Origin: Chamaecrista fasciculata
Taxonomy: Eukaryota > Streptophyta > Magnoliopsida > Fabales > Fabaceae
Length of the DNA: 64,000 nucleotides
Assembly (NCBI GenBank): GCA_003254925.1
Contig: QANZ01051560.1
Coordinates: 62,001-126,000 of the forward strand
Direction: 5' to 3'
Shown here: in pieces, positions 11,848-24,905 of the stretch
Layout: each line of letters opens with the position of its first letter
Numbering within the stretch: the first letter of the stretch is position 1
Translations under genes and position numbers: made by a program
The notes under the pieces: generated by a model
What the model was told of the DNA's origin: nothing
Seen by the model: the letters and a program-made list of their open reading frames with translations, nothing else
The model's database searches: none

Positions 11848-14800
11848 TTAGCGTCTTCTCCCATTGCTTCTGATCTTTTGGCTACTACTCAACCTTTGAT
11901 CATCAGGATTTGAATAATAATAATCATGACTTCTTTTCCACAAATCAACTGAAGCATCAAATTCAAAACCATCTCCTTTCTGATTCATATACCCACAACC
12001 TCTTTGTTTAGCTTTTGTTGACTTTGTCACATTCATATACCTTCCTCTATGAACACTTCTTTTCCCTCTTGTTTCCTCCACCATAGACTGTGATACTGAT
12101 ATGGGTGTGCATGATGTTGATGACGATGATGATGATGATGATGATGATGTTGCAGGGCTATCATCATTCTTGCATTCAGACCTTATGGCTGAAAATAATG
12201 ACGATGATGATGATGATGATTGACTTGTGTTTGCTGTTGTGGAAATCCTTGTTGTCACACCATTCCTTCTTGCTTTGACTAACCCATGTTGTTGTTGTTG
12301 TTGATGTTGTTGAAAGGGAAGAACAAGTTCATTGCTTTTCTTGGACAATGGAGTAGTCATGTGAGTGGCTTTTGGTTTTGGGCTTGCACTCATCAGTCTT
12401 GATTGCTGAAAAGCAGGAAAAAAAATCTATTGAGCTATGTTGTAATAATGAGAATGTGAAAATCAGAAGAAGATGAACATGATGATGAGTTTAAAGTGAT
12501 TTGACCAGTGCAACCTAAGCCAGGCACTATAATACCACTTTTTCCTAGATGTAATTATAATTTTAGTTGAAATGATTCTAGACATGGTACCAAAAAGGGG
12601 TTTCATGAGAAGGGTCATGTTAATAAAGATTATAAGAAAAATTAGGCCTCCTCATATCAATTTAACAGATTTGATTAACCACTTTTCATTTTATCTAAAC
12701 ATGGTATTAAAAAGTCTCTATAATCCTAGAAGACACTCCTTGCCACCCATCATTCTACTTCAAGCTCAAAACTAGGCTTTCTTATAACAACTTAAACATA
12801 TCCAACTCTTTTTTTTTTTTGGCTAAAATGCTTAAAATCCCCTTAAACTTTAGTCATTGTGCAAGACACTCCTTAAATGTTTTTTTAATTTTAGGATTGT
12901 TGTTACATCCTTACATTAATCCAAAATTTAAATTACTATTATTATAATCAATAGTAACAAAAAAACCTAAAAATTCTTTATTTTTTCAATAATAACTTTC
13001 ACAACAAGATTATTTGCATAAGACCAAAAGTTCAAAGAGATTTTCATCACTTTTTGATGAGAGAGGAGTTTTATAAAATTCAACCTTATTTTTTTTTAGT
13101 CTCACCAAGAAACAACAACAACATAGGCATATGATTTTCAAAAGTTCAAAGCTCTGTTTATTGAAGAACTTCACAAAAAAAAAAGAAAAAAAACTTTAAA
13201 AATTTTCTAGATTAATTACCTGTGCAGAGAGAGAATATGCCATGGCTCTCTCCCTCTTGATGACAGCTTCTTGCTTCATTTGTATCTTTGCTTTAACTTC
13301 ATCCACACTTCCAGGAATCTCACACCATCCTCCCTGAAATATTTCACAATCAAGAATCTTATTGTGTTAACAACAACATATCACTCTGCAAGAAACTTAC
13401 AAATTACTTGTCAAATAGACAAATTAGGCTTTGAGAATGCTTGTGAATATAAATGATACCTCAGCTTGTATGTGATGGTGATCTAATAAGTTGTGCACAG
13501 CCTTGCCTTGTGGAGACATCATCAAATTCCTTGCTCTTACAGTAGCCTGAGCTCTAACAAGAGCCTGCATGCATCTTAGAGTTAAAGCTGCTTGCTTTCT
13601 CACTTGCCAACCTCTAAATATAGCTTGCAGCCTCACCACTGCCTTCAGAGCCCTTAAAGCTCTTCTAGCCTGAAATATGTGTAATACAAGTTCAACTTTG
13701 AACCAGAGTGATAAACAAAAAAGTAAAGGTAAAATCTGATTTTTACAGAATAAAGACTTTATGATTGTTGAGTATTATGACATTATAATATTTGCTCAAT
13801 TTTAAGGATAGGATAGTAAGATACTGCTTTTAAGAGATATTCCGCACTGTTTCGGTATATCAAGAAGCCTCACTCTTAGGATTAAATAAACACTTCTAGT
13901 TTAAAACAAAAAACCATCAAAATAGCAGAAAATTATATTTTCAATGAAGTTTATTAGTTCAGAATCTAATAGGTAACCCAAAAACATAGCCAATATATGG
14001 AGAAATCAAATGTAGACACAGGCAAACTAATCAAATTGTTTTAATAACTGATAAAACTTCATTATACTCTGATTTGTAACCTTCCAAAACTTATCACAAT
14101 TAAAATGAACATATAAGCAATTTAGATCAGAAACTACTAATCCCTCTAGTTTTCAAGTGCGTGATGGCTCATGCTTGTACGTGTACAGGAGATTCATCTT
14201 TCTCTTTATTTAGTTACAACCTATTTTCACATCTTAATTTATATATTATTGGATCTTCTTCTTTGATTCAGACACCAAGAAATTTCATTTGAAACACACA
14301 CACACACACACATATATAATTCAGATTAGGACTAGGAGGTATTAACAACTTAACATTCATGATTGAACTTGGATCACTATTCACTACCCATAAATAAATT
14401 CCAAACTCAAGTTATGTCTGATTCTGAAATATTTATAAATTAGACACTCATCGCTTACCAAGAGACCTCGAAACACAGATTGAATGAGAATCGCAGCTCG
14501 TTCCTGCTTGATTACCACAAGATGTTTAGTAGCTATGGCTGAAGTGAATGAATCATCCAGAACAAACGAAGATGATTCAGATTTTTCTGATGCTGCATAG
14601 TGTTGCCCCTTTTTCGTGCTTTTCATGGATGATCCAAATCCAAACCCTTCTGAAGAGCTTCTCCAGAGCTTCCACTTCTTCTTGCTCTTATCATTAGCCT
14701 TCTCCTTTCAAAATCCAAAAACAGAACGGTTACTAAAAACCAAAACAGAACAAATGGAAGATGAAACACATCGTAATAATAATAACAAAGTTGCTTACTT

Positions 14801-14864
14801 GGTCATTTGGGGAGGGCTTTTTGTGAGAAATCAGTGATTTTAACCATCTTCCTGAAGCACCCAT
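11848..14864 (-). CDS. IQD: IQD (IQ67-domain) calmodulin-binding protein, five exons, about 397 aa
   Basis: Exons: 14864-14799, 14704-14459, 13669-13460, 13333-13220, 12405-11848; all junctions are GT-AG and in phase 0. The start gives [12 protein letters not shown], the usual IQD N-terminus. The IQ67 domain spans about residues 89-155. It has an [11 protein letters not shown] motif, a [11 protein letters not shown] motif and a third degenerate [12 protein letters not shown] repeat. The intron falling after the sixteenth IQ67 codon is the position conserved in this family. The C-terminal half has a Gln run, two Ser runs and a family-like [10 protein letters not shown] motif. IQD proteins bind calmodulin and are thought to act as scaffolds at microtubules, membranes or the nucleus. 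N-terminal and linker sequence resemble the IQD5-9 group, but I do not assign a number. The gene looks intact. Confidence 0.9.
12821..13060. repeat. MITE fragment in IQD intron 4
   Basis: GGCTAAAATGCTTAAAATCC near 12830 matches the left end of the MITE at 58426-58745. A clear right end was not found, so the far boundary is approximate. Confidence 0.35.
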
Positions 14865-15418
14865 TTGATGAAAGTTCGCTTTTTTTTTGTTTGGCAGAGA
14901 AATTATCAGAATCAGATTGATTATTTGCTTACTGGGTTTTCTGAGTGAATTCTGAGTGCCTCTGCTTTGTCATTAAGTAAGGATTAAAGAGAAAGTAATA
15001 TACAGAGACTTATTAAAGAGAAAGTTTTGAAATTTGAAAAATATTTTATGGGAAAAAGTGGATCAACGATTAATGAGCTATAACGGATATGTAAGACTTT
15101 TTTAGTGTTCTTTTCGCACGCTCCGAGTTGACATAATGAATGCGACCACTAACTTACTATTACTTCTTTTGTCTTTTTATACCAAAAACCAAAACTCAGT
15201 TTTTTTCATTACACAAGCAAAACGATGCCGTTTATTGTGGGTGCCATCAGGGCCCAACCAAAATGGTGTATTGTATCATTGTTTGTGGGCTGATTTCCTA
15301 AGTGGGTCAGTTAATTGGCTCAAATTCTTCACTTCAAAGCCTGTAAAAAAAAAACCTGTAAATTGGGCAATTGGCTAAGAATTGGGCTACATTGCAATTA
15401 AAAAAAATATTAAAGAAA
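14865..15418. other. Upstream region of the IQD gene
   Basis: It contains the presumed promoter and 5' UTR of the minus-strand IQD gene. An open frame at 15136-15378 has no recognisable features and is probably chance. Confidence 0.4.
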
Positions 15419-15615
15419 CCAATCAAGATTAAGTCAGGGGGAAAGAGTCGACTCATAACTTATAAGGTCGTGAGTTTGATTCTCACTGTCGATGTGGGGT
15501 CTTTATTGGTAGGCGATATACAAGTACCTCTGTAAGCGCTCTGGGAGGCATGCTCTGACCTTGGTGAGCCTCGTGATCCAACTCACCTAAACTTTTTTTC
15601 ACAAAAAAAAAAAAG
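15419..15615 (+). mobile_element. tRNA-derived SINE with perfect 13-bp target duplication
   Basis: The ~197 bp element has a box-B-like GGTCGTGAGTTTGATTC, the CTGTCGATGTGGGGTCTT phrase, and a poly(A) 3' end (15601-15614). AATATTAAAGAAA occurs immediately on both sides (15406-15418 and 15616-15628), the hallmark of target-primed insertion. A related reversed copy lies at 9552-9765, and a 3' fragment at about 61867-61934. Confidence 0.8.
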
Positions 15616-15628
15616 AATATTAAAGAAA

Positions 15629-18460
15629 AAATTTTAATTATACTTTTCGGTTAAAAACAATTAAAATAAACTAATAATTTTGTCCATGGTAGATTTTTTA
15701 ATGAATCCTTAAAAGATAAAATTATAACATTTAGTTTTTTAAAGATACAATTAAAATCTATTTAATTATTTTGTTAAATATCCTATCTAAAATGTAATGA
15801 TAAATTAGATGTAGTTTTAAATTTTATTGATATTATATTTAACAATTGAAGTTAGAATATTATATTAATCATTAAATTTAAATTAATATCTTAAGAAAAG
15901 GACTAGATTAATTGTAATTATATCTTTAAAAGAATAAATCTTATAAATTCATCTCTTAGAGACTAAACTAAAAAAGTTATCATCTTTTAAAAATAAAATC
16001 ATTAACTTACTTTAAACAATTACCTATTTCAATTTATCATCCATTGTTAAGTCAATATGTTACGTGTCGAAACCAACAAATTAAATTCTACTACTTTGTG
16101 TTCCTTAATTTTGCAAATAGTGATGAGTAGAGTCAATTCCAACGAAGAAGAATGACTAAAATTCAAGCTTAAAAATAACAATAAAACTTAAAGTGAAGTG
16201 AGTTGTGAATTATGATTCTAAGTAATGAAAACTAAAGTAAAGATAAGCAAATTGGTTTAAGGATTCAATTGACAATTAAAACAACAAAATAGGTTTAGAA
16301 AATTTAGTAATGAAAGCAACTAGCTAGGTTGTGTATTGATATGGAATTTCTCAAGTTAATCATTGACAAAATATTATATACCCTCAAGTTGCTTAGCTTG
16401 AAAGAACAATTCAGATTCATTCAATATCTAATAAAATTCAGAAATAGGAACGTCCTAATTTCATTTGTCTCAAACTAACAAGAAAACGTTTCTCAAGTTC
16501 AAGAACAATAAGCTCAAGAGATAAACTAAGCCTAATTTAGCTAGGTCTCAGTGGTTTAACTAAATTAGAGATTCTTTCTCATGCTTCAAAAATAAAAATA
16601 GAGTAAATCTACTCTCAAAGCAAGTGTCACTACCCTAAGCAACAAACATAAACGTATTTGAGCTTAGATGATTAGATTCTTCAAGAATGAACTACAATTA
16701 GGGGCCCTCTAACATCATACATCCAAGAGAATCAGAAATTAAAGTAGAGAAACAATCAAACTCAAGGGAAACAAAATTTCATTAAAATCAGAACATGGTC
16801 TCATAACATGAAATATCCCAAATCTTTACACAACCTAACTAGATTAGAGGTCTAGCCTCTAAACTTCATGACAAAAACGAAATTGAAGCTAAGGAAAAGA
16901 AGAAAAACTAATAGAGATGAAGGTAGAATGAAGATGGAGGCTGGGTCTTCTCCTCAAGAAGCTCCAAGAAATGCTCTTTGCTTCAGCCTCCAAAACGTGC
17001 GTGTATGCTTCTCTAATTCCTCTTCTTCACTTAAATATGCTTGCCTTTCCAAAATGAAACCCTTATCACATGATTGACACATGACCACCACTAAATGAAT
17101 ATGAATATTCCTCTAAATAGAAGGTTGAGGTGGCAGCAAATGATTGGGTCCCTAAAAGAAAGACAAATCAGCATTAAAAAATCACTTCAGCATTAAAATT
17201 ACAAAATAACTTCAAATGGTACCAAAGTGTTAATGGAAAATACCACAGGGTACCAAAGTGTCATTTTTTAAAGCATAGGGTACCAAAATGAAATATAACC
17301 AAACTACAGGGTACCAAAGTGTAATTTACCCTATATATTATGGCTTCAAATTCAAAGTTCAAAACTGAAGTTTTGTTTGATTATTTTCTCCCATAATTAT
17401 AGTAAGTATATTCTTGAATGAAATTCCTCAATCTTATAAGGAACTTAAACAAATTCACTTAAAATCATGACTCGTGGTGAGAAAGAGATTTTCACTCATA
17501 AAATTGACTAATTAAATTCTCATTTAGATGTCAAAATTGACACCTAAATAGCCTCCTTTTTTAAAAACACAAGAGTTTTAAGTAAGCAAAGTTGAAAATT
17601 CAAGAGTTTATCTATTAAATTTTAAAACTCAAGGATCCTAAAAAAAACAAAGTTAAAATTCATTAAAGGATATGTCTGTCAAATTTTAAAATTTTTAGGG
17701 GTGTTTTTTGCACCGTTCTAAAACTTAGAAAATTTTAGTACAATTTAGCCCTAAAAATATATATTCAACTAATATTCAAGAGAAAAAATAAATTTTGACT
17801 AGAATTTATTTAGTCAATTTTGAATATGTTTAAGAAGCATATAAGTTCTTGACCATATATAAATCAACTCTCTTAAGTCTTAACTTGTATATTTATGCAT
17901 TGACCATGCAGCAATCATTAAAATGAAAATCTCTTTATTTATAAAGCTTTGAGCTTTGAGGTCTGAACTTATACATGCTATATATGACCTCTGTGTGTAT
18001 GCATATATCCGTATATGTACGTATGGTCGGTGCGTGGAAAATATATAATTAAATAGTGAAGAACTTATGTGCTTAGATTTGCCTAGGCAATACTTTATAT
18101 AAGTTGAAATAGTGAAGCAGAGAGGCTTGGGAAACTCCATCAGATAATACAGAGAGAGAAAGAATATGGAAATTGACCTTTTTTTATTTATATATGCATA
18201 CTTGCTTAAATGCATAATGCATGTGTGAATTACAAAAGAATGTAATTAAGGTATAAATAGAAAATTATATTGTGTGAACTGTGTGAAGTATAAACGTACA
18301 TTTAAGGAGAGGAGAACAAAAAAAGTGCATCAACACACAAAATTAAATGGCCAAGCAATATAATTATTCTTGTGAAGGTTGAATCAAACAAGACTTAATA
18401 CTATATATAATATATATATATAGAATCTTAATTAACACCAAGAAATGTACGTTGAGTTAA
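15629..18460. other. Intergenic region, no gene recognised
   Basis: AT-rich sequence. The 16100-16870 part is richer in CAAG/AACT words and could be non-coding retrotransposon sequence, but I see no LTR or frame. A MITE fragment lies at 17195-17332. Confidence 0.5.
17195..17332. repeat. MITE end fragment (GGGTACCAAAGTG family)
   Basis: Three repeats of GGGTACCAAAGTG-like text, ending GTGTAATTTACCC, match the right half of the element at 36073-36427. The left half is missing. Confidence 0.6.
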
Positions 18461-21242
18461 CTATTTATAGATAATGGAAATCTGGACTAGGCTTTGGGGA
18501 CTAGGGCAGATAGGTCGTCGTTTAAGAGCAAAGTTTTGAAAGGTGACCCTAAGAACCCTAGGTGATAGATTAAGTTGTTCAAATGCCTTAAATAGCTTTT
18601 TAGGACGAGCCCATGAACTCCATTTTCTTGACAATCTTATTATTTGTTTCCTCTCTTTCACTACTTTTGAAGTTGCTTCTTCCACTTTATCATCATCACC
18701 TTTATCCTCGAACATGCCATCACGTTCCCACTCATCTAATTCCTCATCAATTGGTTGTGAAGGAGGCACATCATCATCCACAGCATATTTCTGCACCAAG
18801 TATATATATATATATATATGGCATGAATTATTGCATACAAAGTGAATAAACAGCAACAAATTTAATTTAATTTCGTATAGGTGATCAAAGCCGTGTTTTT
18901 TATATCTTATTCTGATTTCCCATTTCCCACACTCGAGACCATATTGAATATTAAAATATGGACACATTTCTTAAGAGGAATTTGAATCTAAATTCACCAT
19001 TCCTTATATTTGCTAAAAAAAATTAATTTACCATCAAAATAATTAATGCCCATGACAAAAATCTTTTTACATGTTCAGTAATAATATACATAGAGAAAAC
19101 ATATAAAAGATAATTTTATCCATGATAAATTATAAAGGTCAAAGTGCACTTTTGGTCCCATATTTTTTGCTCAGGTCTCAATTTGGTCATATAATTATTT
19201 TTTTTGCAGTTTGTTGGTCTCATATCTTTTGCGCACTCAGGTTGCAGATTTGGTCCCGTATTACTTTTGGCCGGTCTCATATCTTTGCAAAAAATTTCAC
19301 CGTCAGTCTCACTTGACCCAAAAATATGGGACTAATTTTGCAAGTAACCTAAAGGTGTGAGACCAATTATGAAACCCAAGACAAAAGATATGAGAGCAAT
19401 TCTATAATTTGACCCTAGATATGAGATTTAAAGTGCAATAAAAAAGTTATGGGACCAAATTAAGACTTGAACAAAAGTTATGAGACCAAAAGTGCACTTT
19501 GACCAATTATAAATATATATAGAGAACTTCAATAAAGTTATAGTTGAAAAAAGAATCTTATAACAAATATATATATATATATATATGAAAACTTTTATTA
19601 AATGGTTTAGGTACCTTCACATTGGTCAAGTCCACATTGTGATCCTCCAAGAAAACAGTGAACTCCATGAAATTCTCCTCCGTTGGACAATAATGTCCAC
19701 TGTAGGGCCATATAGCCTGAACATGATATATGTAAAAATATAAATGTAATTATAGTCAACATTTATTTAATTAAAGATTAATCTATATATCTATCTATAT
19801 ATATATGGCATATATATACATACATATAAAAGTCCATTGTAGGCAACCAATCTTCCAGAAGCAATGGTAGCAGCACCAGCTACAAAACTTGAGTGATGAA
19901 GTGTGCCTTTTTTCTTCTCTCCAACATACAAAGTTTTTGAAGAGCTTAGAACGAAAATCCACTTTGATCCCTCAGGAGTATGTACAAATTCTTTACTTTT
20001 TTTATAAACAAGCCTTCCATTATCTACTATCACTTCATATTCTTTCCTCTCTTTCTGCATGCATGCAACAAGTAATAGTAAGTAATTAATAATATTATAA
20101 CACATAAACCTAGCTACATCAGAAAATTCCATTATACATGTTTGGTGACAATTATATATGAATATAATATTATTCAAGGTTAAGATAACCTTTTGAAACC
20201 TTGAAAAGCTCAATTGCATGCTTTCAATATATTGATTATATATATATTTTCATTTGGCCTCTAATATTCATTTCTAGCCATGCATGCACGTTGTCCCTTT
20301 CGTTTCAAGTGAGAATTAAATTGACATAATTAAAGATAAGATATTTGATAATTTAATAGCTTAAATTAGTTGTTAATTAAATGATCAATTTGGCACGTAG
20401 GAATCAAACTTGAGCGACAAAAGTAAAATAATAAATTAATTAATTAAGAGGCCAGACATATATATATATATACACTAATAAATAATAATGTAACCTAACT
20501 ATAAATATATATACATATATGCAAATACAATTTTACAATACATAAATTTTTAATTGAACTCTAGTTTAGAGGGGAAATCAAGAAAGTTATTAATTATGAT
20601 TAAGCATATAATTATAATTATATTTTTCTAAAAAGAATATAATTATAATTATATATAAAAAAAATAGTCTCACCAAAAGGTTCATGCATGAATGTATCCA
20701 CCCACACATACTTAAACATTTTTGCGATTATTTTTAATACATTTATCATCAAACATACATATATATAACTATTTAGAAATCTTATACTAGAATTTGTGAA
20801 GATGATATGAAACAACATACAGGTGCAAGGTATCGAATGCACTGCTTCTCTAATTGGTTTCTTGGGCACTGCTCAAGATTTTCTTCTTTGCCATCTCCAA
20901 TATCCAACCTTTATATATATATATATATCAACCATTAATTAATATGCAATCAAGAGCTTAAAATAAAAAAAAAGAAATTAGTGATTATAAAAATGAACTT
21001 AATTGTACTCAAACAATCTATATATCTATATATAATAAAAATAAGACATCACTCTTGAATGTTCTCAGTATTTATTTATCTATTTATTTATTTATTTACC
21101 AGTAGAAGAAAGGTTGAGTGGTATTGCTACGTAGCCAGACATCATAGTAGAATCTCAGGTTGTGTCCATAACGATGATTCTTGTCAATCTGAAAAACCAA
21201 AAAGTATTGGTGTGTAAGTGTTGACAATTAGACATCACCATG

Positions 21243-21273
<31 letters not shown>

Positions 21274-23270
21274 GGCTATTTGTAATTTGAGAAGGTGGCT
21301 TTTTTAATTATAAGTATATATATATATATATATATAAAAACAATTAAACATAAATTAATTAAATATAGGAACTTACAACTTCGATCCAATGTCTGATAGC
21401 CAATTTGTGCGCTTTATCACTTTGGGACAAACCTTTTCCCACCTACCAACGGCAAAAGAAATTAATAAATAAAGGTAAATTGATTTGTCATTATTTGTAT
21501 ACTCATCAATAGTCAATAATATTTCAAAACAACTTTTTGTCCGAACAAGAAATAATTCAAAAGTTTAGTTTAATTTGTGTGTGTGATACCCATGATTTGT
21601 GTGTAAGATATAATTTAGATCATTTATAGTGCATTATAGGTATAATAATGTTGAGAGAGAAAGGAATAAGTAGAGAAAGAAAGTGAGTCTCACTGACACT
21701 TTCTTTCTCTATTCTATTCTTTTTTCTCTCAGCTCTATACCCCTAAAGTACTATAGAGTAACGATACCTATTATTTGCTTAATTACCTTGGCAGCCATGG
21801 TTACTGCTTGTGCCCACATGGAAACAGCTGATTTTGATTTTTCAGAATTTCTAGTAGCAGCAGAGTATAAGGCCTCCCACCTATACAAATTAAGAGTTTT
21901 AATATATATCTCTATATATATATATATATATATGAATAACACATATAGTTACAACATGTACACCAATTAAAACCAGCATTACTTGCCATATAATAAACTA
22001 GAAAAATCTTATGTATAATTTCAAAAAATAATCGTCTTCCTTAATTATTACAAAACAGAAAAAAAGAATTAAAATTTATTGTTTTCTATTAAATTTGAAA
22101 CGTGTATATATATATACTAGGGGCTTTGCGTGCCCTAACGGGCACGCAAATATGTATGTAAAATAAATAGGGGACTAAATTGTTAACTTAGTAAAGAAAG
22201 AGAGACCAAATAGTAAATTTTCTCTTATTTTTAATTTCATAGACTATATAGTTTTAAACATGGACGACCAGAAAGGGGTGGAGCCATATAATATAAGATA
22301 TATATATAAATATATATTGTTTTCATTTTTTAGACAAGTGAGTCAAAATGAAAACTAAAATAATTATTAAACATTCTATTAATGTTTAAAACACATTTTT
22401 GATATTTTACTCCAAATCTGTACATATATATATAATTTGGTAGGCATGGAGTTATCTCAATCAACCTTGATCACCTAACTATATGTAGATTTATATAATC
22501 ACAATTCACAAGTTATAAACTTGTTGATATGCATATACATGTGTATATATATAGACTTTGGCCATATACATATATGTTGATTGAACAAGTTAATTATGTT
22601 AAACTTACCCCTGTAAACCACAATTTTGTTCAGAAATCAAACAATTGAAGGAGAGAAGTTGATGAGTTTGGAGTTTGGCAATTTGTAGCTTCCTCCTCTT
22701 TGCACATTTAGACTCCTCATCATCACAAAAATCAATGAAATTTCTCTTCTTATTATAATTAGTGCTCTTAATACTTCTTAATGACATCTCTCCTTCCTTA
22801 ATCTCATGGCACACGGGCATCAAAGCTGTCATTTCCATTAATCCTCCCCTGCAAATCAACATTATTACATATTTAATATTTTGTAACATCGTGTGTATAT
22901 ATATATATATATCTTTTAGTAAATATAATGCAATTCTATTTATTTAACTCACAATAGAGTAAATTCCCATGCATATAGTTCAATAATTAACTATGACTCA
23001 TGATCAGTCTTATATAATTATTGAACTATATGCATGGGAATTTACTCTATTGTGAGTTAAATAAATAGAATTGCATTATTACTAAAATATATATATATAT
23101 ATATATATGAACAAACATGAAGAAAAGATTAGAATTGTAAATAATTACCTGAAAGTAACAAAGTTAAGTTCTTTGAGTTTCTCTCTCTGTAAAGTAGGAA
23201 CCTCCTGGGTTTTGTTTTTGAGATGGAACTTGGAGGATCCTCTTTTATAATGCGAGAGTTTCGAGGACAT
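18461..23270 (-). CDS. IQM: IQM-family protein, nine exons, about 453 aa, IQ motif not recognisable
   Basis: Exons: 23270-23149, 22848-22609, 21880-21787, 21442-21377, 21188-21100, 20908-20821, 20054-19824, 19716-19615, 18790-18461; all are GT-AG and the phases agree. Family landmarks in order: [98 protein letters not shown], and the C-terminal [12 protein letters not shown] proteins are plant calmodulin-linked proteins; some Arabidopsis members affect stomatal movement and catalase activity. Oddly, the stretch before [11 protein letters not shown], where family members carry the IQ motif, here reads [15 protein letters not shown] and lacks the IQxxxRGxxxR pattern. Length fits the family. The start is the first ATG of a continuous frame, [11 protein letters not shown]. 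Confidence 0.88.
19137..19504. mobile_element. Mutator-type MITE (368 bp) with 9-bp target duplication, downstream part of IQM intron 8
   Basis: The ends GGTCAAAGTGCACTTTTGGTC / GACCAAAAGTGCACTTTGACC are inverted copies. AATTATAAA flanks both sides exactly (19128-19136 and 19505-19513). There is no coding capacity. It lies in the intron between exons 8 and 9 of the IQM gene. Confidence 0.85.
22927..23077. repeat. Perfect 63-bp inverted repeat (foldback) in IQM intron 1
   Basis: The left arm 22927-22989 and right arm 23015-23077 are exact reverse complements around a 25-base loop. The arms extend further outward with a small indel into flanking TA repeats (about 22900-23108). The whole foldback fills most of the 300-base first intron of the IQM gene, so the pre-mRNA should form a long hairpin. 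Confidence 0.95.
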
Positions 23271-23604
23271 GAAAATGGAATGTGTGCACCTTCAAATACG
23301 TTTGAGAGAGAGAAAGGTCTCAGAAAATGAGACCCTTTGGAAGTATTTGGCCTTCTTTATATATAGGAGCTACATTGGTAAAAGGGATTGGTTTGAACTA
23401 ATTAGGACTCAAGGAAAATTATTTTTTAAAATAAAAAAGAGAAGAAATTGTGTGAACACATAGCTTAAGATATGAATTCATAACTTGATTTCATGATTTG
23501 AATAAATATAATATAGAAAAATGGTATTGCGGCCTTGTACTTGCAGAAACTTCGAGAAGTTTGAAGAGTTCAATTTGTGCAAATGCAAAAATATATAAAT
23601 ATAT

Positions 23605-23938
23605 GGTCAAAGTATAAATTTGGTCCCATATCTTTTGTTAAGTTTCCAATTTGGTCCTGTATATTTTTTTGTTGTATTTTTTGTCTCATATCTTTGCAAA
23701 ATGTTTCAATTTGGTCTCATATCTTTTGATCAGGTTGTAGAAGTGGTCTTATATCTTTGCAGAAGGATCAACTAACTGCAAAGATATGAGACCAATTATG
23801 ATGCATTTAACCCAAAGATATAGTACCAATATAATTATGTAATTGACCAAAGATATGTGATCAAATCTACAATAAAAAAAGATATAAGACCAAATTGGAA
23901 ATTGAACAAAAGATATAGGACTAAATTAGGACTTTGGC
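23605..23938. mobile_element. MITE (GGTCAAAGTATAAATTTGGTC family)
   Basis: The left end GGTCAAAGTATAAATTTGGTC is mirrored by GACTAAATTAGGACTTTGGC at the right end. The interior repeats 'catatcttt' phrases on both strands. It lies about 330 bp upstream of the IQM start codon, so it may sit in the promoter. Confidence 0.65.
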
Positions 23939-24325
23939 ATATATATATACCCCTTTTTCATTTTTCTTATTTTTTTAATGAGAATTAAAAGAGTGCATTG
24001 TTTTAAAAGGAGAGAATCCACTCCCAAATATATGTGTACATGTGTGTGGGGAATCATTAAGTGAGATAATATCTAACAGAGAAATCAATTTAAAAAGATT
24101 TTTGTCGGGCTAAAATAGCATTTGTCATTTCTAAAATGACAATGAAACTTAAAAAGAAAAAAAAAGAACATATTGTATTTTTAAGAGTTTGAAAATTTTA
24201 AGAATATTTCTTTAAATATATATCAAATACAAAATTTAAAGATAGGTTTGAGCCTTTGAGGTCATTTTTTGTTGTGCATAAAAACAAATATATGATTGAA
24301 AATGTGTTTGATGTGATGTGATTTT

Positions 24326-24905
24326 GGCCAAAGTCTCATGTATGGGATAAACATCCTGGGATAAAGATAATTTTATCGCATTCGGATTTGAAACCACATT
24401 TATTTGTTTTAGATTGGCTCTATATCTTTTCATGATGTTTCAAATTGGTCAAAAAAATATTGAATGTGATTATTCTCTCTTATTTCAAGCTCAAATGCGA
24501 TAAATATAAAGTTACGAGCTTCTTTTGATGAGTACTTTGGGTTCATCTACAAACGAGGTCAAATCAGGTCCCAAAAATGATAACTCATTTCACAATCCAA
24601 CAAATGAACTTTGTCATATTTCTCTCATTTCAAATCTGAATGCAAAAAATGTGTTAACTCTTAAAGGGTTCTTTCTTTATGGGATTAGATCCTCTACATT
24701 TCCTTCTTCATACATTTTTTATGGAGTTAAAGAGAGAAAGAAAGAGGAAGAGAGAGAAAATGTAACCAAATTGCATCTCGAAAGTAGATTTGAGACTAAT
24801 TTAAAATATCATAGGAAGATGTAGGACTAATCTAAAACAAATTAAAGATAAGAGACCAATTTGAAATCTACCTCATGCATAGGGGACCAATTTGATACTT
24901 TGGCC
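24326..24905. mobile_element. MITE-like element with GGCCAAAGT ends
   Basis: The left GGCCAAAGTCTCATG and the right GATACTTTGGCC are inverted. The termini are weaker than in other copies, and no target duplication was seen. Confidence 0.5.

Noticed and set aside
22927..23077. Calling the intronic foldback a microRNA gene
   Set aside because: The stem is perfect along its whole length and lacks the mismatch pattern of plant miRNA precursors; without small-RNA data only a foldback can be claimed.
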